Below are positions 55,491-64,000 of a stretch of DNA of 64,000 nucleotides, piece by piece. Under the pieces are notes generated by a model that was not told the DNA's origin, ran no database searches, and saw only the letters and a program-made list of their open reading frames with translations. Position 1 is the first letter of the stretch; the number at the start of each line of letters is the position of its first letter. A program made the translations under genes and the position numbers. The DNA lies in the NCBI GenBank assembly GCA_965656875.1, contig CBFHMJ010000025.1, forward strand, positions 1-64,000. Direction: 5' to 3'. The stretch is from CBFHMJ01 sp965656875 (lineage in GTDB: Bacteria; Pseudomonadota; Gammaproteobacteria; Enterobacterales; Alteromonadaceae).

Positions 55491-56116
55491 TCGAACAAAT
55501 TACTACCCACCTGACAGCAACGGTCACTTCAATGACGTTTCTTGAAGTAACTGCTGTTATTCTCTCTATTGTTTATGTTGTCCTGGCAGCTCGCAGAAAT
55601 ATCTGGTGCTGGCCCGCAGCATTCATCTCATCAGGAATTTATTGCTACCTGTTCAGCGAAGTGAATCTTAAACAAGATGCCGCTCTGCAAATCTACTATG
55701 TCGCTATGGCTGTCTATGGCTGGCAACAGTGGCGAAAGAACGAAACAGAACAAACAATATCGATTGTACAACTGCCTCGCTCCTGGCACTTCCAGGCCAT
55801 TCTGATTGTTACTGGCGTTGCTTTAACGTCTGGTTTTATTGCAAAAACCTGGTTTAACAGCGATTACCCCTGGCTTGACGGACTCACCACCTGGTTCAGT
55901 ATTTACGCGACCTGGCTGGTCACAAAAAGCGTTCTGGAAAACTGGCTTTACTGGATTGTGATAGATGCAATTTCTATTTACCTCTACTGGAATAAAGAAC
56001 TGTATTTTGTTGTCGCTCTGTTTGTCATTTATGTTGTAATAGCTATTCACGGCTACTTTAAGTGGAAACAACAACTTGACCAACAACGAATCCAACTGGA
56101 TCCTCAATCAGCTTAA
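55487..56116 (+). CDS. pnuT: PnuT-type thiamine transporter (PnuC family)
   Basis: This 209-residue inner-membrane protein has about seven hydrophobic segments and PnuC-family signatures (ARRNIWCWPAAFISSGIYCY, YYVAMAVYGWQQW, WLYWIVIDAISIYLYWNKEL). PnuT members in TPP-regulated operons import thiamine. GTG start overlaps the preceding stop (GTGA). It passes thiamine to the kinase encoded next. Confidence 0.88.
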   Translation: MIEQITTHLTATVTSMTFLEVTAVILSIVYVVLAARRNIWCWPAAFISSGIYCYLFSEVNLKQDAALQIYYVAMAVYGWQQWRKNETEQTISIVQLPRSWHFQAILIVTGVALTSGFIAKTWFNSDYPWLDGLTTWFSIYATWLVTKSVLENWLYWIVIDAISIYLYWNKELYFVVALFVIYVVIAIHGYFKWKQQLDQQRIQLDPQSA

Positions 56117-56879
56117 TCAACAACAGCTGGTTTCATCAGAAGCCAGCTGCACCTCCCTCCAAAAAGGTTTCAGTCAGCGTAATTATCGAATTACTGATCA
56201 CCAACTCCCTGAGAAAGATTTTTTCGTTAAACGCTATCCCGCTGATTACCGTCCATCTCAGCTTATAACACTCTTTCATCGATTTGACGGCATTGCCCAT
56301 GCATCTCTGACACAGGCGGCTGTATATGCAGATCCAGACAACAGATTGCTGGTTTATCCCTGGATCGAAGGCGGTACTCTCGCGGAAATGCCATTACCGA
56401 TGGAAGAAAAAATAACGCAACTGACCAATAAACTGGTTGCCGTACATCAATCCCCATTGTCATTACCACGTTTGAATCCCTGGTCGTTAGTAGAAGGATA
56501 TATTGCTGAAATAACCAAACTGAACCATCCAGATGCAGCAACTTTATCCCAACGCTTTCATAGCCTTAAACAGCCCCCGGACTTCATTCCGTTGACTACA
56601 GCGCCGTGTCACCTGGATTTATCGTTCGATAACATCATGCAGGATGGAACTATTATTGACTGGGAATATGCGCACCACGCCCCGATTTCATTTGATTTAG
56701 CTTGCACAATTGTTATCAATCAATTGAATCAGTTTGAACAGCAAGAGCTGTTAGCCCAATATCAGGCAAAATTTTCCGACATGACACTTATTGATGTGGA
56801 CATAGTAGATGATATGTTGGAACTCGCATCGATTCTGACCAAAGCCTGGTTTCTGCTAAACGAACAAAAACAGGTATGA
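56076..56879 (+). CDS. Thiamine-kinase-like phosphotransferase (APH fold)
   Basis: This 267-residue protein has the aminoglycoside/choline kinase pattern: CHLDLSFDNIMQDG (catalytic Asp and metal-binding Asn) and IIDWEYAHHAPISFDLAC. Its position as last gene of the TPP-controlled operon suggests thiamine kinase (ThiK-like). The start is uncertain: TTG at 56076 overlaps pnuT by 41 bp and no ATG is well placed. Confidence 0.78.
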   Translation: MTNNESNWILNQLNQQQLVSSEASCTSLQKGFSQRNYRITDHQLPEKDFFVKRYPADYRPSQLITLFHRFDGIAHASLTQAAVYADPDNRLLVYPWIEGGTLAEMPLPMEEKITQLTNKLVAVHQSPLSLPRLNPWSLVEGYIAEITKLNHPDAATLSQRFHSLKQPPDFIPLTTAPCHLDLSFDNIMQDGTIIDWEYAHHAPISFDLACTIVINQLNQFEQQELLAQYQAKFSDMTLIDVDIVDDMLELASILTKAWFLLNEQKQV

Positions 56880-57005
56880 ATAAAGGGCGCAAAATAGAGA
56901 ATTATACAGAACCGTAAGGAAAGACGAGGAAAAGGACAATAATCAGAATTGCACGCTAATGCAGTACGGAATAAAAGATAAACTGGAGAAAATATAAAAG
57001 GGAAA

Positions 57006-57082
57006 TGGCGCGCGTGGAAGGATTCGAACCTCCGACCATCTGGTTCGTAGCCAGGTACTCTATCCAGCTGAGCTACACGCGC
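57006..57082 (-). tRNA. tRNA-Arg (ACG)
   Basis: 77 bases including encoded CCA. Acceptor stem GCGCGTG/CACGCGC and T loop TTCGAAT are clear. Anticodon loop CTACGAA gives anticodon ACG, read as inosine-CG for CGN codons. First of three identical copies. Confidence 0.97.
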
Positions 57083-57138
57083 GAGGAAATATATAAAACA
57101 TCAAAATGATGTATCAATCAGATTGGTAAACATTGAAA

Positions 57139-57215
57139 TGGCGCGCGTGGAAGGATTCGAACCTCCGACCATCTGGTTCGTAGCCAGGTACTCTATCCAG
57201 CTGAGCTACACGCGC
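57139..57215 (-). tRNA. tRNA-Arg (ACG), second copy
   Basis: Same 77-base sequence as the neighbouring copy, encoded CCA included, with an unrelated short spacer. Confidence 0.97.
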
Positions 57216-57296
57216 GAATTATATTTCAATCTAAGATTACTTAGCCTGAATGATGTTACTCAAGTGAAGATGAAACTTTCTTGAGGAAAAGAGAAA

Positions 57297-57373
57297 TGGC
57301 GCGCGTGGAAGGATTCGAACCTCCGACCATCTGGTTCGTAGCCAGGTACTCTATCCAGCTGAGCTACACGCGC
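57297..57373 (-). tRNA. tRNA-Arg (ACG), third copy
   Basis: Same 77-base sequence, encoded CCA included. It is nearest to the tRNA-Ser gene and the shared promoter. Confidence 0.97.
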
Positions 57374-57441
57374 GCAGTAAATTAAAATATAAACGCTATT
57401 TTAATTTGCACAACCCTGAAACATCAGGAGCAAACAAAAAA

Positions 57442-57534
57442 TGGCGGAGAAGGAGGGATTCGAACCCTCGATAGGGCTACAAACCCTATACTCCCTTAGC
57501 AGGGGAGCGCCTTCAGCCTCTCGGCCACCTCTCC
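57442..57534 (-). tRNA. tRNA-Ser (GCT)
   Basis: 93 bases including CCA, with a long variable arm. Acceptor GGAGAGG/CTTCTCC, anticodon loop CTGCTAA (anticodon GCT). The order csrA, tRNA-Ser, tRNA-Arg repeats matches enteric bacteria. Confidence 0.97.
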
Positions 57535-57550
57535 GCTGTTTGCGGCGTGT

Positions 57551-57578
57551 ATATTATGCGAATCAGAAATTTTGTCAA
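57551..57578 (-). promoter_or_regulatory. Sigma-70 promoter of the tRNA operon
   Basis: Minus-strand TTGACA, 16 bases, TAATAT, about 17 bp upstream of tRNA-Ser. A good housekeeping promoter for all four tRNAs. Confidence 0.75.
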
Positions 57579-58127
57579 ACACTTTTTTAAGGTTTTCATT
57601 CGTTTGATGATGAATTGAACATTATGGTTAAAATTCGACTGATATCGGCCATATTCATGCGAATCCACGGCAAATTACCAGGGTTTTTAATGACTCTCCA
57701 TCGCCGCAACACAGATACGACAATAGAAAAACATTAAAGAAAATTCGAAAAATTCAGTCATCAATTAACTAATTTTATTCAAGCGAACAAAAATCAAACT
57801 CATTTTCTTCATGTTCAAAAAAATGAAAGCTCTTTACCAGCATATATAAACCTGCAGGTTCGCTTTATTCGGTCATTTATCGCCCACCATCACCATGCTG
57901 GTAACTGTGTTATGAAGTAAATCCACTTTAAGAACGCATAACACCACATTAGATTAGGGGTAATTAGAGATAAATACACGAATCACGAGAATGCAGATAA
58001 CAAAGCCGTTCACTATGAACGATAAACCAATAAGCCTGTAAATGACTTTAGGATTAGGAAAAGAGGAGAGAAAGGACGATATATGACACGTAAAAAAAGA
58101 GTGAAGTGATGACTGAGCATCAGGCAT
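57579..58127. other. Gap without a recognised gene
   Basis: About 550 bp, AT-rich, between the tRNA promoter and the csrA terminator. I see no coding frame or conserved RNA that I can support. Confidence 0.5.
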
Positions 58128-58154
58128 AAAAAAACCGACTTTCGTCGGTTTTTT
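58128..58154 (-). terminator. Terminator after csrA
   Basis: Stem ACCGAC / GTCGGT with T runs on both sides; on the minus strand it follows csrA. Confidence 0.9.
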
Positions 58155-58168
58155 CAGTGGCGAAAATT

Positions 58169-58366
58169 CTATTCAGCGGAGTTACCCTGAGCCTGGGCAT
58201 TTTTCTCGGCTTGTATACGCATATAAATTTCTTCACGATGAACTGAAATTTCTTTTGGCGCATTTACACCGATTCTTACCTGGTTCCCTTTAACACCTAG
58301 AACAGTGACAGTTACATCATCACCAATCATAAGAGTTTCACCAACACGACGAGTTAAAATTAGCAT
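58169..58366 (-). CDS. csrA: Carbon storage regulator CsrA
   Basis: CsrA binds GGA motifs in mRNA leaders and controls carbon flow, motility and biofilm. The 65-residue protein has MLILTRRVGETLMIGDDVTV and IGVNAPKEISVHREEIY, including the RNA-contact residues Leu4 and Arg44. AAGGAG lies 7 bases before the ATG. It follows alaS as in E. coli. Confidence 0.98.
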   Translation of the reverse strand: MLILTRRVGETLMIGDDVTVTVLGVKGNQVRIGVNAPKEISVHREEIYMRIQAEKNAQAQGNSAE

Positions 58367-58752
58367 TCTATTGCTCCTTTAGTTCCAACAGTACCTATCA
58401 TCAATACAGGTTCTGTACCGCGTAATGATAGCCTACTTAACACTATAGTCAAATTTATAATTTTATTGAGTCCTGATTATTACCTGTTCTTAAAAATCAC
58501 AACATATATCAGATAATAAGCGGGCCGATCCTATCTAAATTCCTACAACTTGCCGACAAAAGCCCATGTCCATCAGCAGACGAAAATTCCTGATTCGTAT
58601 ACTGAGATTCACAGGTAAACAGCAGGGGTATCGCCCCTTAAGACTTCAAAAAATTAACACTTTAAAAACAATTTTACCAACATTATTAATCAAAACGCTG
58701 TTTCAGATTTGATGTCAGTAAGTCACAACGCCCAATTAGCAAAAAGCTGTCT
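58367..58752. other. csrA leader region and alaS 3' flank
   Basis: No gene is supported. A 7-bp repeat CTATCAT / ATGATAG spans about 58395-58431 in the likely csrA leader and could take part in its autoregulation. The end near 58738-58764 holds the alaS terminator. Confidence 0.4.
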
Positions 58753-58764
58753 CTAAGACAGCTT
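58738..58764 (-). terminator. Terminator overlapping the alaS stop codon
   Basis: AAGCTGTC / GACAGCTT stem with loop TTAGA that contains the TAG stop codon, followed by a T-rich tail on the minus strand. The 5' arm is the last coding codons of alaS. Confidence 0.75.
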
Positions 58765-61353
58765 CTCCTTAATCCATGCTTCAACCGTTTCCAGCGCTGC
58801 GGGTAATGCAGCCGGGTCGTTACCGCCGGCCTGGGCCATATCCGGACGACCGCCGCCTTTACCACCAACTTGCGAAGCGACATGGTTCACCAACTCACCA
58901 GCTTTCACGCTACCGGTCAGATCTTTTGTCACACCGGCAATCAAGCTAACTTTATCGCCGTTCGCTGTCGCTAACAGGATAATGCCCGATCCCAGTTTGT
59001 TCTTCAGATCATCAACCATGCCACGTAGTGATTTCGGATCAGCACCTTCAAGGTTAGAAACCAACACTTTCGCGCCACTTATATCGACAGCACTATCAGA
59101 AAGTTTAGCACCCGCCTGGCTTGCCAGCTTCTCTTTCAACTTACCGACTTCTTTTTCAAGCCCTTTCGCTTTATCAGACAACTGACGAACTTTATCTGTT
59201 ACTGACAATCTGTCGCCTTTAACCATGTCTGAAACTGAATCCAGTTGAGCTGTTAGCTGCTGAACATACTCAATCGCAGCACTACCAGTTACTGCGTCAA
59301 TTCGACGAACACCTGCAGCAATACCTGACTCTGATACGATTTTAAAGAAACCAATGTCCCCAGCTCTATCGACATGTGTACCACCACAAAGTTCAACAGA
59401 GAATTCGCCTAACGATACAACACGAACTTCGTCTTCATACTTTTCGCCAAAAAGTGCCATCGCACCTTTTTCTTTCGCGTCATCAATGTCCATTGTTTCG
59501 GTCACACGCTGAGCGTTATCACGAATCTGCTGGTTCACCAGTGTTTCTACCTGTGCCAGCTGCTGCGTTGTCATGCCTTCAAAGTGAGAGAAATCAAAAC
59601 GCAGTTTATCCGGGTCAACTAATGAACCTTTCTGAGTAATATGCTCACCCATCAAATTACGCAGGGCAGCATGAAGAATATGTGTCGCGGTATGATTTTT
59701 CTTAATAGCTTCACGACGCTCAACATTAATCTCAGCATTAATCTTTTCATTCAGTTGAATACGGCCATTGGCAACACCTTTGTGACCAAATGCATTACCT
59801 AATTTAATCGTATCAACAACGGTGAACTCGCCATCATTCGCTTTAATGACACCTGAGTCACCAACCTGACCACCTGATTCTGCATAAAACGGTGTACGGT
59901 TAAGGATCACAATCCCTTCGTCGCCTTCAGCTAACTCATCAACCTTCTGGTCGCCTTTGAACAACTCCACCACTGTTGCTGAATAGGTATTGTGCGTGTA
60001 ACCGTGGAATGCGGTGTTCTGTTCCGACTTAACCAGCTCGTTATAATCAGTACCAAATGAACTCGCCTGCTGCGCACGCTTACGCTGCTCTGCCATCGCG
60101 GCTTCAAAACCCACCTCATCGATAACATAACCACGATCACGAGCTACATCTGCCGTTAAGTCCATAGGGAAACCATAGGTATCATATAACTTGAATACGA
60201 CGTCGCCCGGAATCGTTTTGTCAGTCAGTGCAGCAATCTCTTCTTCCAGAATTGCCAGACCGCGATCCAACGTTTTCGCGAATTGCTGTTCTTCCGTTAA
60301 TAGTGCCTTTTCAATGATGGCCTGCTTTTGAGCCAGCTCTGGATAAGCTTCACCCATCAACTCCACCAACACAGCAACAACTTTATAGAAGAATGCTTCT
60401 TTAGCACCCAGATGATTACCGTGGCGTACTGCACGACGAATGATACGACGTAATACATAACCACGACCTTCATTTGATGGCATAACACCATCTGCAATCA
60501 GGAAGCTACAAGAACGGATATGGTCGGCTACAACGCGAAGTGATTTGTTTTCAAGATCCTTGACACCGATGATGTCGGCGATAGATTTGATCAGTTTTGC
60601 AAACAGGTCGATTTCATAGTTACTGTGAACGTTTTGCATAATCGCAGCGATACGTTCAAGTCCCATACCTGTATCAACGGAAGGACGAGGTAGAGGTTCC
60701 ATGGTGCCATCAGCATGACGATTATACTGCATGAAAACCAGGTTCCAGATTTCAATATAACGATCACCGTCTTCTTCAGGTGTTCCCGGAGGACCGCCCC
60801 ACACATCAGGGCCATGATCGAAGAAAATTTCAGTACAAGGACCACAAGGGCCAGTGTCGCCCATCGACCAGAAGTTATCTTTTGCGCCAATACGAGAGAC
60901 GCGAGCCGGATCTACACCAATGTCTTTAATCCAGATATCAGCCGCTTCGTCGTCTTCTTCATAAACGGTTACCCAAAGCTTTTCTTTTGGCAGCTTAAGT
61001 TCTTCCGTCAGGAAACCCCATGCAAATTTAATTGCTTCCGGTTTGAAGTAATCACCGAAGCTGAAATTACCCAGCATTTCAAAGAACGTGTGATGACGGG
61101 CCGTATATCCAACATTATCTAAGTCATTATGTTTACCACCGGCTCGTACTACTCGCTGTGAAGAGGTTGCTCGGTTATAAGGACGTTTTTCGGCACCGAG
61201 GAAAACATCTTTGAACTGGACCATGCCAGCATTGGTAAATAATAAAGTTGGATCATTACCAGGAACCAACGAGCTACTTGCTACGACCTGGTGATGATTA
61301 TCGGCAAAATAATTTAGAAAGGCTGTTCTGATTTCAGCCGTTGTCATCGTCAT
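58753..61353 (-). CDS. alaS: Alanyl-tRNA synthetase
   Basis: AlaS charges tRNA-Ala. The 866-residue protein has the class II catalytic domain (TAEIRTAFLNYFADNHHQVV, RVVRAGGKHNDLDNVG, HHTFFEMLGNFSFGDYFK), the editing domain with HTATHILHAALR and CGGTHVDRAG (zinc-binding His/Cys), and the C-terminal oligomerisation domain (GGKGGGRPDMAQAGG). Full family length. Confidence 0.98.
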   Translation of the reverse strand: MTMTTAEIRTAFLNYFADNHHQVVASSSLVPGNDPTLLFTNAGMVQFKDVFLGAEKRPYNRATSSQRVVRAGGKHNDLDNVGYTARHHTFFEMLGNFSFGDYFKPEAIKFAWGFLTEELKLPKEKLWVTVYEEDDEAADIWIKDIGVDPARVSRIGAKDNFWSMGDTGPCGPCTEIFFDHGPDVWGGPPGTPEEDGDRYIEIWNLVFMQYNRHADGTMEPLPRPSVDTGMGLERIAAIMQNVHSNYEIDLFAKLIKSIADIIGVKDLENKSLRVVADHIRSCSFLIADGVMPSNEGRGYVLRRIIRRAVRHGNHLGAKEAFFYKVVAVLVELMGEAYPELAQKQAIIEKALLTEEQQFAKTLDRGLAILEEEIAALTDKTIPGDVVFKLYDTYGFPMDLTADVARDRGYVIDEVGFEAAMAEQRKRAQQASSFGTDYNELVKSEQNTAFHGYTHNTYSATVVELFKGDQKVDELAEGDEGIVILNRTPFYAESGGQVGDSGVIKANDGEFTVVDTIKLGNAFGHKGVANGRIQLNEKINAEINVERREAIKKNHTATHILHAALRNLMGEHITQKGSLVDPDKLRFDFSHFEGMTTQQLAQVETLVNQQIRDNAQRVTETMDIDDAKEKGAMALFGEKYEDEVRVVSLGEFSVELCGGTHVDRAGDIGFFKIVSESGIAAGVRRIDAVTGSAAIEYVQQLTAQLDSVSDMVKGDRLSVTDKVRQLSDKAKGLEKEVGKLKEKLASQAGAKLSDSAVDISGAKVLVSNLEGADPKSLRGMVDDLKNKLGSGIILLATANGDKVSLIAGVTKDLTGSVKAGELVNHVASQVGGKGGGRPDMAQAGGNDPAALPAALETVEAWIKEKLS

Positions 61354-61379
61354 TTGATTGTTCCGGTTAGTTTATTAGT

Positions 61380-61862
61380 TTAAATATCGGCATCCGGGTT
61401 GCTAAGAGCATAGTTAGCTTCTTCATAGCTAAATCCACGACTGACCAGATACCGTAGCCGTTTACTTTTATCTTTAAAGTCGGCAATTGGCTTATTAAAA
61501 AATCGCCTATTATAGGCGGTTACTGCTTGATTAAACCAGTCAATTTCCTGTTCATTCAGGTGCTGATTCAATAATTTTTCATCCAGACCTTTGTTTCGTC
61601 CATTCCACATAAGTTTCATTTTGCCGTGACCTTTACTGATCTCATCTCGACAAAAAACTTCCATAAATCGCGTGTCACTCAGCCAACCTCGCTCAGTGAA
61701 ATCTTCTATGACCGTTTCAATGTCCTTACTGTGAAATTCCTTCTGATGTAATTTGTCTCTCAACATTTTCGTGGAAAGTTCGCGACGAGATAGTAACGCA
61801 AGCGCTTTATTTCGAACCCGGGATAATGAATCCTGACTATCTTCCATCGTAATATCAGGCAT
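61380..61862 (-). CDS. recX: RecA regulator RecX
   Basis: RecX modulates RecA filaments. The 160-residue protein has the three-helix repeat pattern (ALALLSRRELSTKMLRDKLHQ, IETVIEDFTERGWLSDTRF, RLRYLVSRGFSYEEANYAL). ATG at 61862 overlaps the upstream gene's stop by 8 bp; ATG at 61847 is an alternative. recA is not adjacent, which is unusual. Confidence 0.88.
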   Translation of the reverse strand: MPDITMEDSQDSLSRVRNKALALLSRRELSTKMLRDKLHQKEFHSKDIETVIEDFTERGWLSDTRFMEVFCRDEISKGHGKMKLMWNGRNKGLDEKLLNQHLNEQEIDWFNQAVTAYNRRFFNKPIADFKDKSKRLRYLVSRGFSYEEANYALSNPDADI

Positions 61863-62634
61863 CCATGATATCGTCATTGCCCGACGAAGGTGGTTGCGAG
61901 GAATCATCAGACTGATCTGAATCTGGTGATAACGGCTGAATAATTTCGCGGAACGATAAGAAGTAAGTGATCATGAGCCAAGGCGCAAATACAAGGACGG
62001 GTAGCATCAACATAAATGAAGACATCATGATTAAGGCACCCGCAACGATTGCAAAAATCGTTAACGGCAAGAGGTTGATCAGACAAGCGATCAAGCTGAC
62101 TTTAAACATCGTCCCTATTCGACGCTCATCGGTGAACCAGGCAACGGGTAAGGTATAGAAAAATAACATGGTGTAGAACACCACACTGGTGAAGATTAAT
62201 AAAACAGCGCCTGAGTCGGGTTCTGTTCCAGCTTCCAGTGATTCTTGCAAGGACGTCATTGATGACTCTAACCCGCCACTGAGCAATAAACTCCCCAACA
62301 GATTAATAACAGACAGCGTTACTATCACTGGCACTTTTCGTTTATCTTTTAATGCGATCCAGACATCAGAAGAACGAATAGGCTGTTCATACATAGCTCC
62401 CACTATCATGGTGTAAATACCACACGCGAAAAACTGTGCAAAAATGGCAATAACCGGCGTAAAAATGATGGAAGCCTGCCCAAGTAATGTTCCTAACAGG
62501 AACGGCATAATCTGAAGCATCATGTACAGGAAACATACACCAACAAACGTACCGAAGTTCCCCTGAAGAATTCGCCACGCCTGCCCCATCCAGCGAAATA
62601 CGGATAACGCAGGTGTTCGATTGATTTTAAGCAT
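61855..62634 (-). CDS. BPSS1780-like multi-pass membrane protein
   Basis: This 259-residue protein has about five or six hydrophobic segments and a polar, Ser/Asp-rich C-terminal tail (SPDSDQSDDSSQPPSS). It resembles the BPSS1780/DUF family of membrane proteins, of unknown role. The ATG at 62634 (MLKINRTPALSVF) is chosen because the longer frame would start inside the terminator at 62659-62716. It overlaps recX, so the two are coupled. Confidence 0.65.
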   Translation of the reverse strand: MLKINRTPALSVFRWMGQAWRILQGNFGTFVGVCFLYMMLQIMPFLLGTLLGQASIIFTPVIAIFAQFFACGIYTMIVGAMYEQPIRSSDVWIALKDKRKVPVIVTLSVINLLGSLLLSGGLESSMTSLQESLEAGTEPDSGAVLLIFTSVVFYTMLFFYTLPVAWFTDERRIGTMFKVSLIACLINLLPLTIFAIVAGALIMMSSFMLMLPVLVFAPWLMITYFLSFREIIQPLSPDSDQSDDSSQPPSSGNDDIMDA

Positions 62635-62658
62635 AAAGACCGCTAAACGTTGCAAATG

Positions 62659-62716
62659 AAAAAACCCCGGTATGATATAGAAATTCATATCGAATAACTA
62701 TCTACCGAGGTTTTCT
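62659..62716 (-). terminator. Terminator after metH
   Basis: Long imperfect inverted repeat (AAAACCTCGGTA / TACCGGGGTTTT, one mismatch) with A/T runs on both ends, so it can act both ways. It separates metH from the membrane protein gene. Confidence 0.75.
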
Positions 62717-62833
62717 ATTGAGTTCCAATGCGTGTTGAACGCTTTGAATGAAACATTGTTCGACTGCAACGGCATTCAGATAAGTTACCGCGACAGTCAT
62801 TATCAGAGGTCTGCAACCTCTGATTTACTGCGT

Positions 62834-64000
62834 TTAATTCAGATTCGGTGCGAGCCAGGTTTCAGCATCCTTAATTGTCATCCCTTTACGAGCGGCGTAA
62901 TCTTCCACCTGATCCTGCTTTATCTTAGCAACAGCAAAATATGCTGATTCAGGATGAGCGAAATACCAACCACTCACCGACGCTCCCGGCCACATGGCAT
63001 AACTTTCAGTTAAAGACATACCAATGTTTTCTTCCACCGACAGCAATGACCATATCGTTGCCTTTTCCGTATGTTCAGGACAAGCAGCGTAACCAGGTGC
63101 CGGACGAATTCCCTGATACTTCTCACGAATCAATCCATCGTTATCCAGCGTTTCATCAGATGCATATCCCCAATACTCTCGTCTGACTTTCATATGTAAA
63201 TATTCAGCCAGGGCTTCTGCCAAACGATCTGCAACCGCTTTTGCCATGATGCTATTGTAATCATCATGTTGATCTTCATACTGCTTTGCCAGTTCATCCG
63301 CACCAAAACCCGCCGTGACCGCAAATGCGCCGACGTAATCCTGAATACCTGAATCAGTGGGTGCTACATAATCTGACAAACATCGATTGAACTGTCCTGC
63401 TTTTTTCACGCCTTGCTGTCGTAAATGATGAAGCATGACCTCGTTACCTTGAGTATCTGTCACTGCAATATCATCACCGATACTGTTGGCCGGAAATAAA
63501 CCATATACGGCTTTGGCACCAAATAGTTTATTCGCAACAACACGATCCAACAGTGCATTCGCATCTTCGTACAAGGTTCTTGCCTGTTCACCTACGATCT
63601 TATGATCCAAAATCGCCGGGAACTTACCGCTTAACTGCCAGGTCATGAAGAAAGGCGTCCAGTCGATAAAATCACGTAACGTCTGAATATCAATATCGTC
63701 GAAGACTTCCACACCCAGTTTTGCTGGTTTTGGTGGCTGATAGTTTGTCCAGTCCGGTTCAAACTTATTTGCTCTGGCTTGTTCCAGTGTAACCAGCTCA
63801 GATTTACGATATTTATCTTCGTATTGTTTGATGGTTCGGGTGTAATCCTGCTCCAAATTCTTCACAAAAGGCGCTTTCAAATCAGCATTCAACAAACTAC
63901 TTACCACAGAAACACTGCGCGATGCATTCGGTACATAAACAACTGGCTCTTCGTAATGAGGATTAATTTTTAATGCTGTGTGTGCTTTAGACGTCGTCGC
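62834..64000 (-). CDS. metH: Cobalamin-dependent methionine synthase, C-terminal part (5' end outside window)
   Basis: MetH makes methionine from homocysteine and methyl-THF with B12. Only the C-terminal 388 residues are here; the frame stays open to the window edge. It covers the end of the B12-binding region (SKAHTALKINPHYEEPVVYV) and the reactivation domain (TPFFMTWQLSGKFPAIL, YGLFPANSIGDDI, RPAPGYAACPEHTEK, GWYFAHPESAYFAV). The remainder lies beyond position 64000. Confidence 0.96.
   Translation of the reverse strand, partial: ATTSKAHTALKINPHYEEPVVYVPNASRSVSVVSSLLNADLKAPFVKNLEQDYTRTIKQYEDKYRKSELVTLEQARANKFEPDWTNYQPPKPAKLGVEVFDDIDIQTLRDFIDWTPFFMTWQLSGKFPAILDHKIVGEQARTLYEDANALLDRVVANKLFGAKAVYGLFPANSIGDDIAVTDTQGNEVMLHHLRQQGVKKAGQFNRCLSDYVAPTDSGIQDYVGAFAVTAGFGADELAKQYEDQHDDYNSIMAKAVADRLAEALAEYLHMKVRREYWGYASDETLDNDGLIREKYQGIRPAPGYAACPEHTEKATIWSLLSVEENIGMSLTESYAMWPGASVSGWYFAHPESAYFAVAKIKQDQVEDYAARKGMTIKDAETWLAPNLN

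Noticed and set aside
62635..62688. N-terminal extension of the membrane protein before recX
   Set aside because: It would start inside the metH terminator hairpin.
1..64000. CRISPR arrays, insertion sequences or prophage
   Set aside because: I saw no regularly spaced repeats, transposase frames, integrases or phage structural genes.

Overview
The window comes from a free-living, polar-flagellated gammaproteobacterium with moderate GC and low-GC intergenic regions. I cannot name the genus. The evidence is a Vibrio/Shewanella-type flagellar cluster (sigma-54 and sigma-28 promoters, CheV and CheR inside the cluster, outer-ring proteins FlgP and FlgT), a rapA-rluA pair, the recX-alaS-csrA-tRNA-Ser-tRNA-Arg block and a B12-type metH. 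An Alteromonadales, Oceanospirillales or Kangiella-like marine bacterium would fit.

Layout. (1) 0-18.6 kb: flagellar rod, hook, ring, junction and filament genes, nearly all on the minus strand (flagellin, flgLKJIHGFEDCB, cheR, cheV), with flgA, flgM, flgN and flgT on the plus strand and flgP on the minus strand. Near-consensus sigma-54 elements precede flgB, flgF, flgI, flgP and flgT. Sigma-28 elements precede flagellin, flgM and probably flgK. Upstream of flagellin lie a second, orphan sigma-28 promoter with a terminator (a flagellin ghost or a small RNA) and, in the other direction, a likely sigma-54-driven small RNA. (2) 18.6-36.1 kb: an anchored surface protein, a transglutaminase-like protein, a REC-GGDEF protein, a 1326-residue hybrid kinase, a PIN-PhoH ATPase, RapA, RluA and a kinase/Hpt/receiver phosphorelay operon. 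(3) 36.4-42.4 kb: the most interesting locus, a split borosin RiPP cluster. A cytoplasmic pepsin-like aspartic protease overlaps by 4 bp a borosin-type peptide backbone N-methyltransferase. Two small paralogous precursors follow (cores IVCAVLPA and IVCALLPA at the same residues), then a membrane diguanylate cyclase 4 bp after the second precursor and an acyl-CoA-dehydrogenase-like flavoprotein. (4) 42.7-52.7 kb: a CheX-like DUF3334 protein, small membrane proteins, a PAP2-derived lipoprotein and a serine-hydrolase homologue that both lack catalytic motifs, a TolB-propeller amidohydrolase, a formyltransferase-like protein and a spermidine-synthase-like protein. (5) 52.8-56.9 kb: a thiamine salvage operon behind a TPP riboswitch with its own terminator (TonB receptor, thiamine-binding protein, PnuT, thiamine-kinase-like protein). 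(6) 57-64 kb: three identical tRNA-Arg(ACG) genes, tRNA-Ser(GCT), csrA, alaS, recX without recA, a membrane protein and the 3' part of metH, all on the minus strand.

All calls come from reading the sequence and translated proteins; no database search or structure prediction was run.
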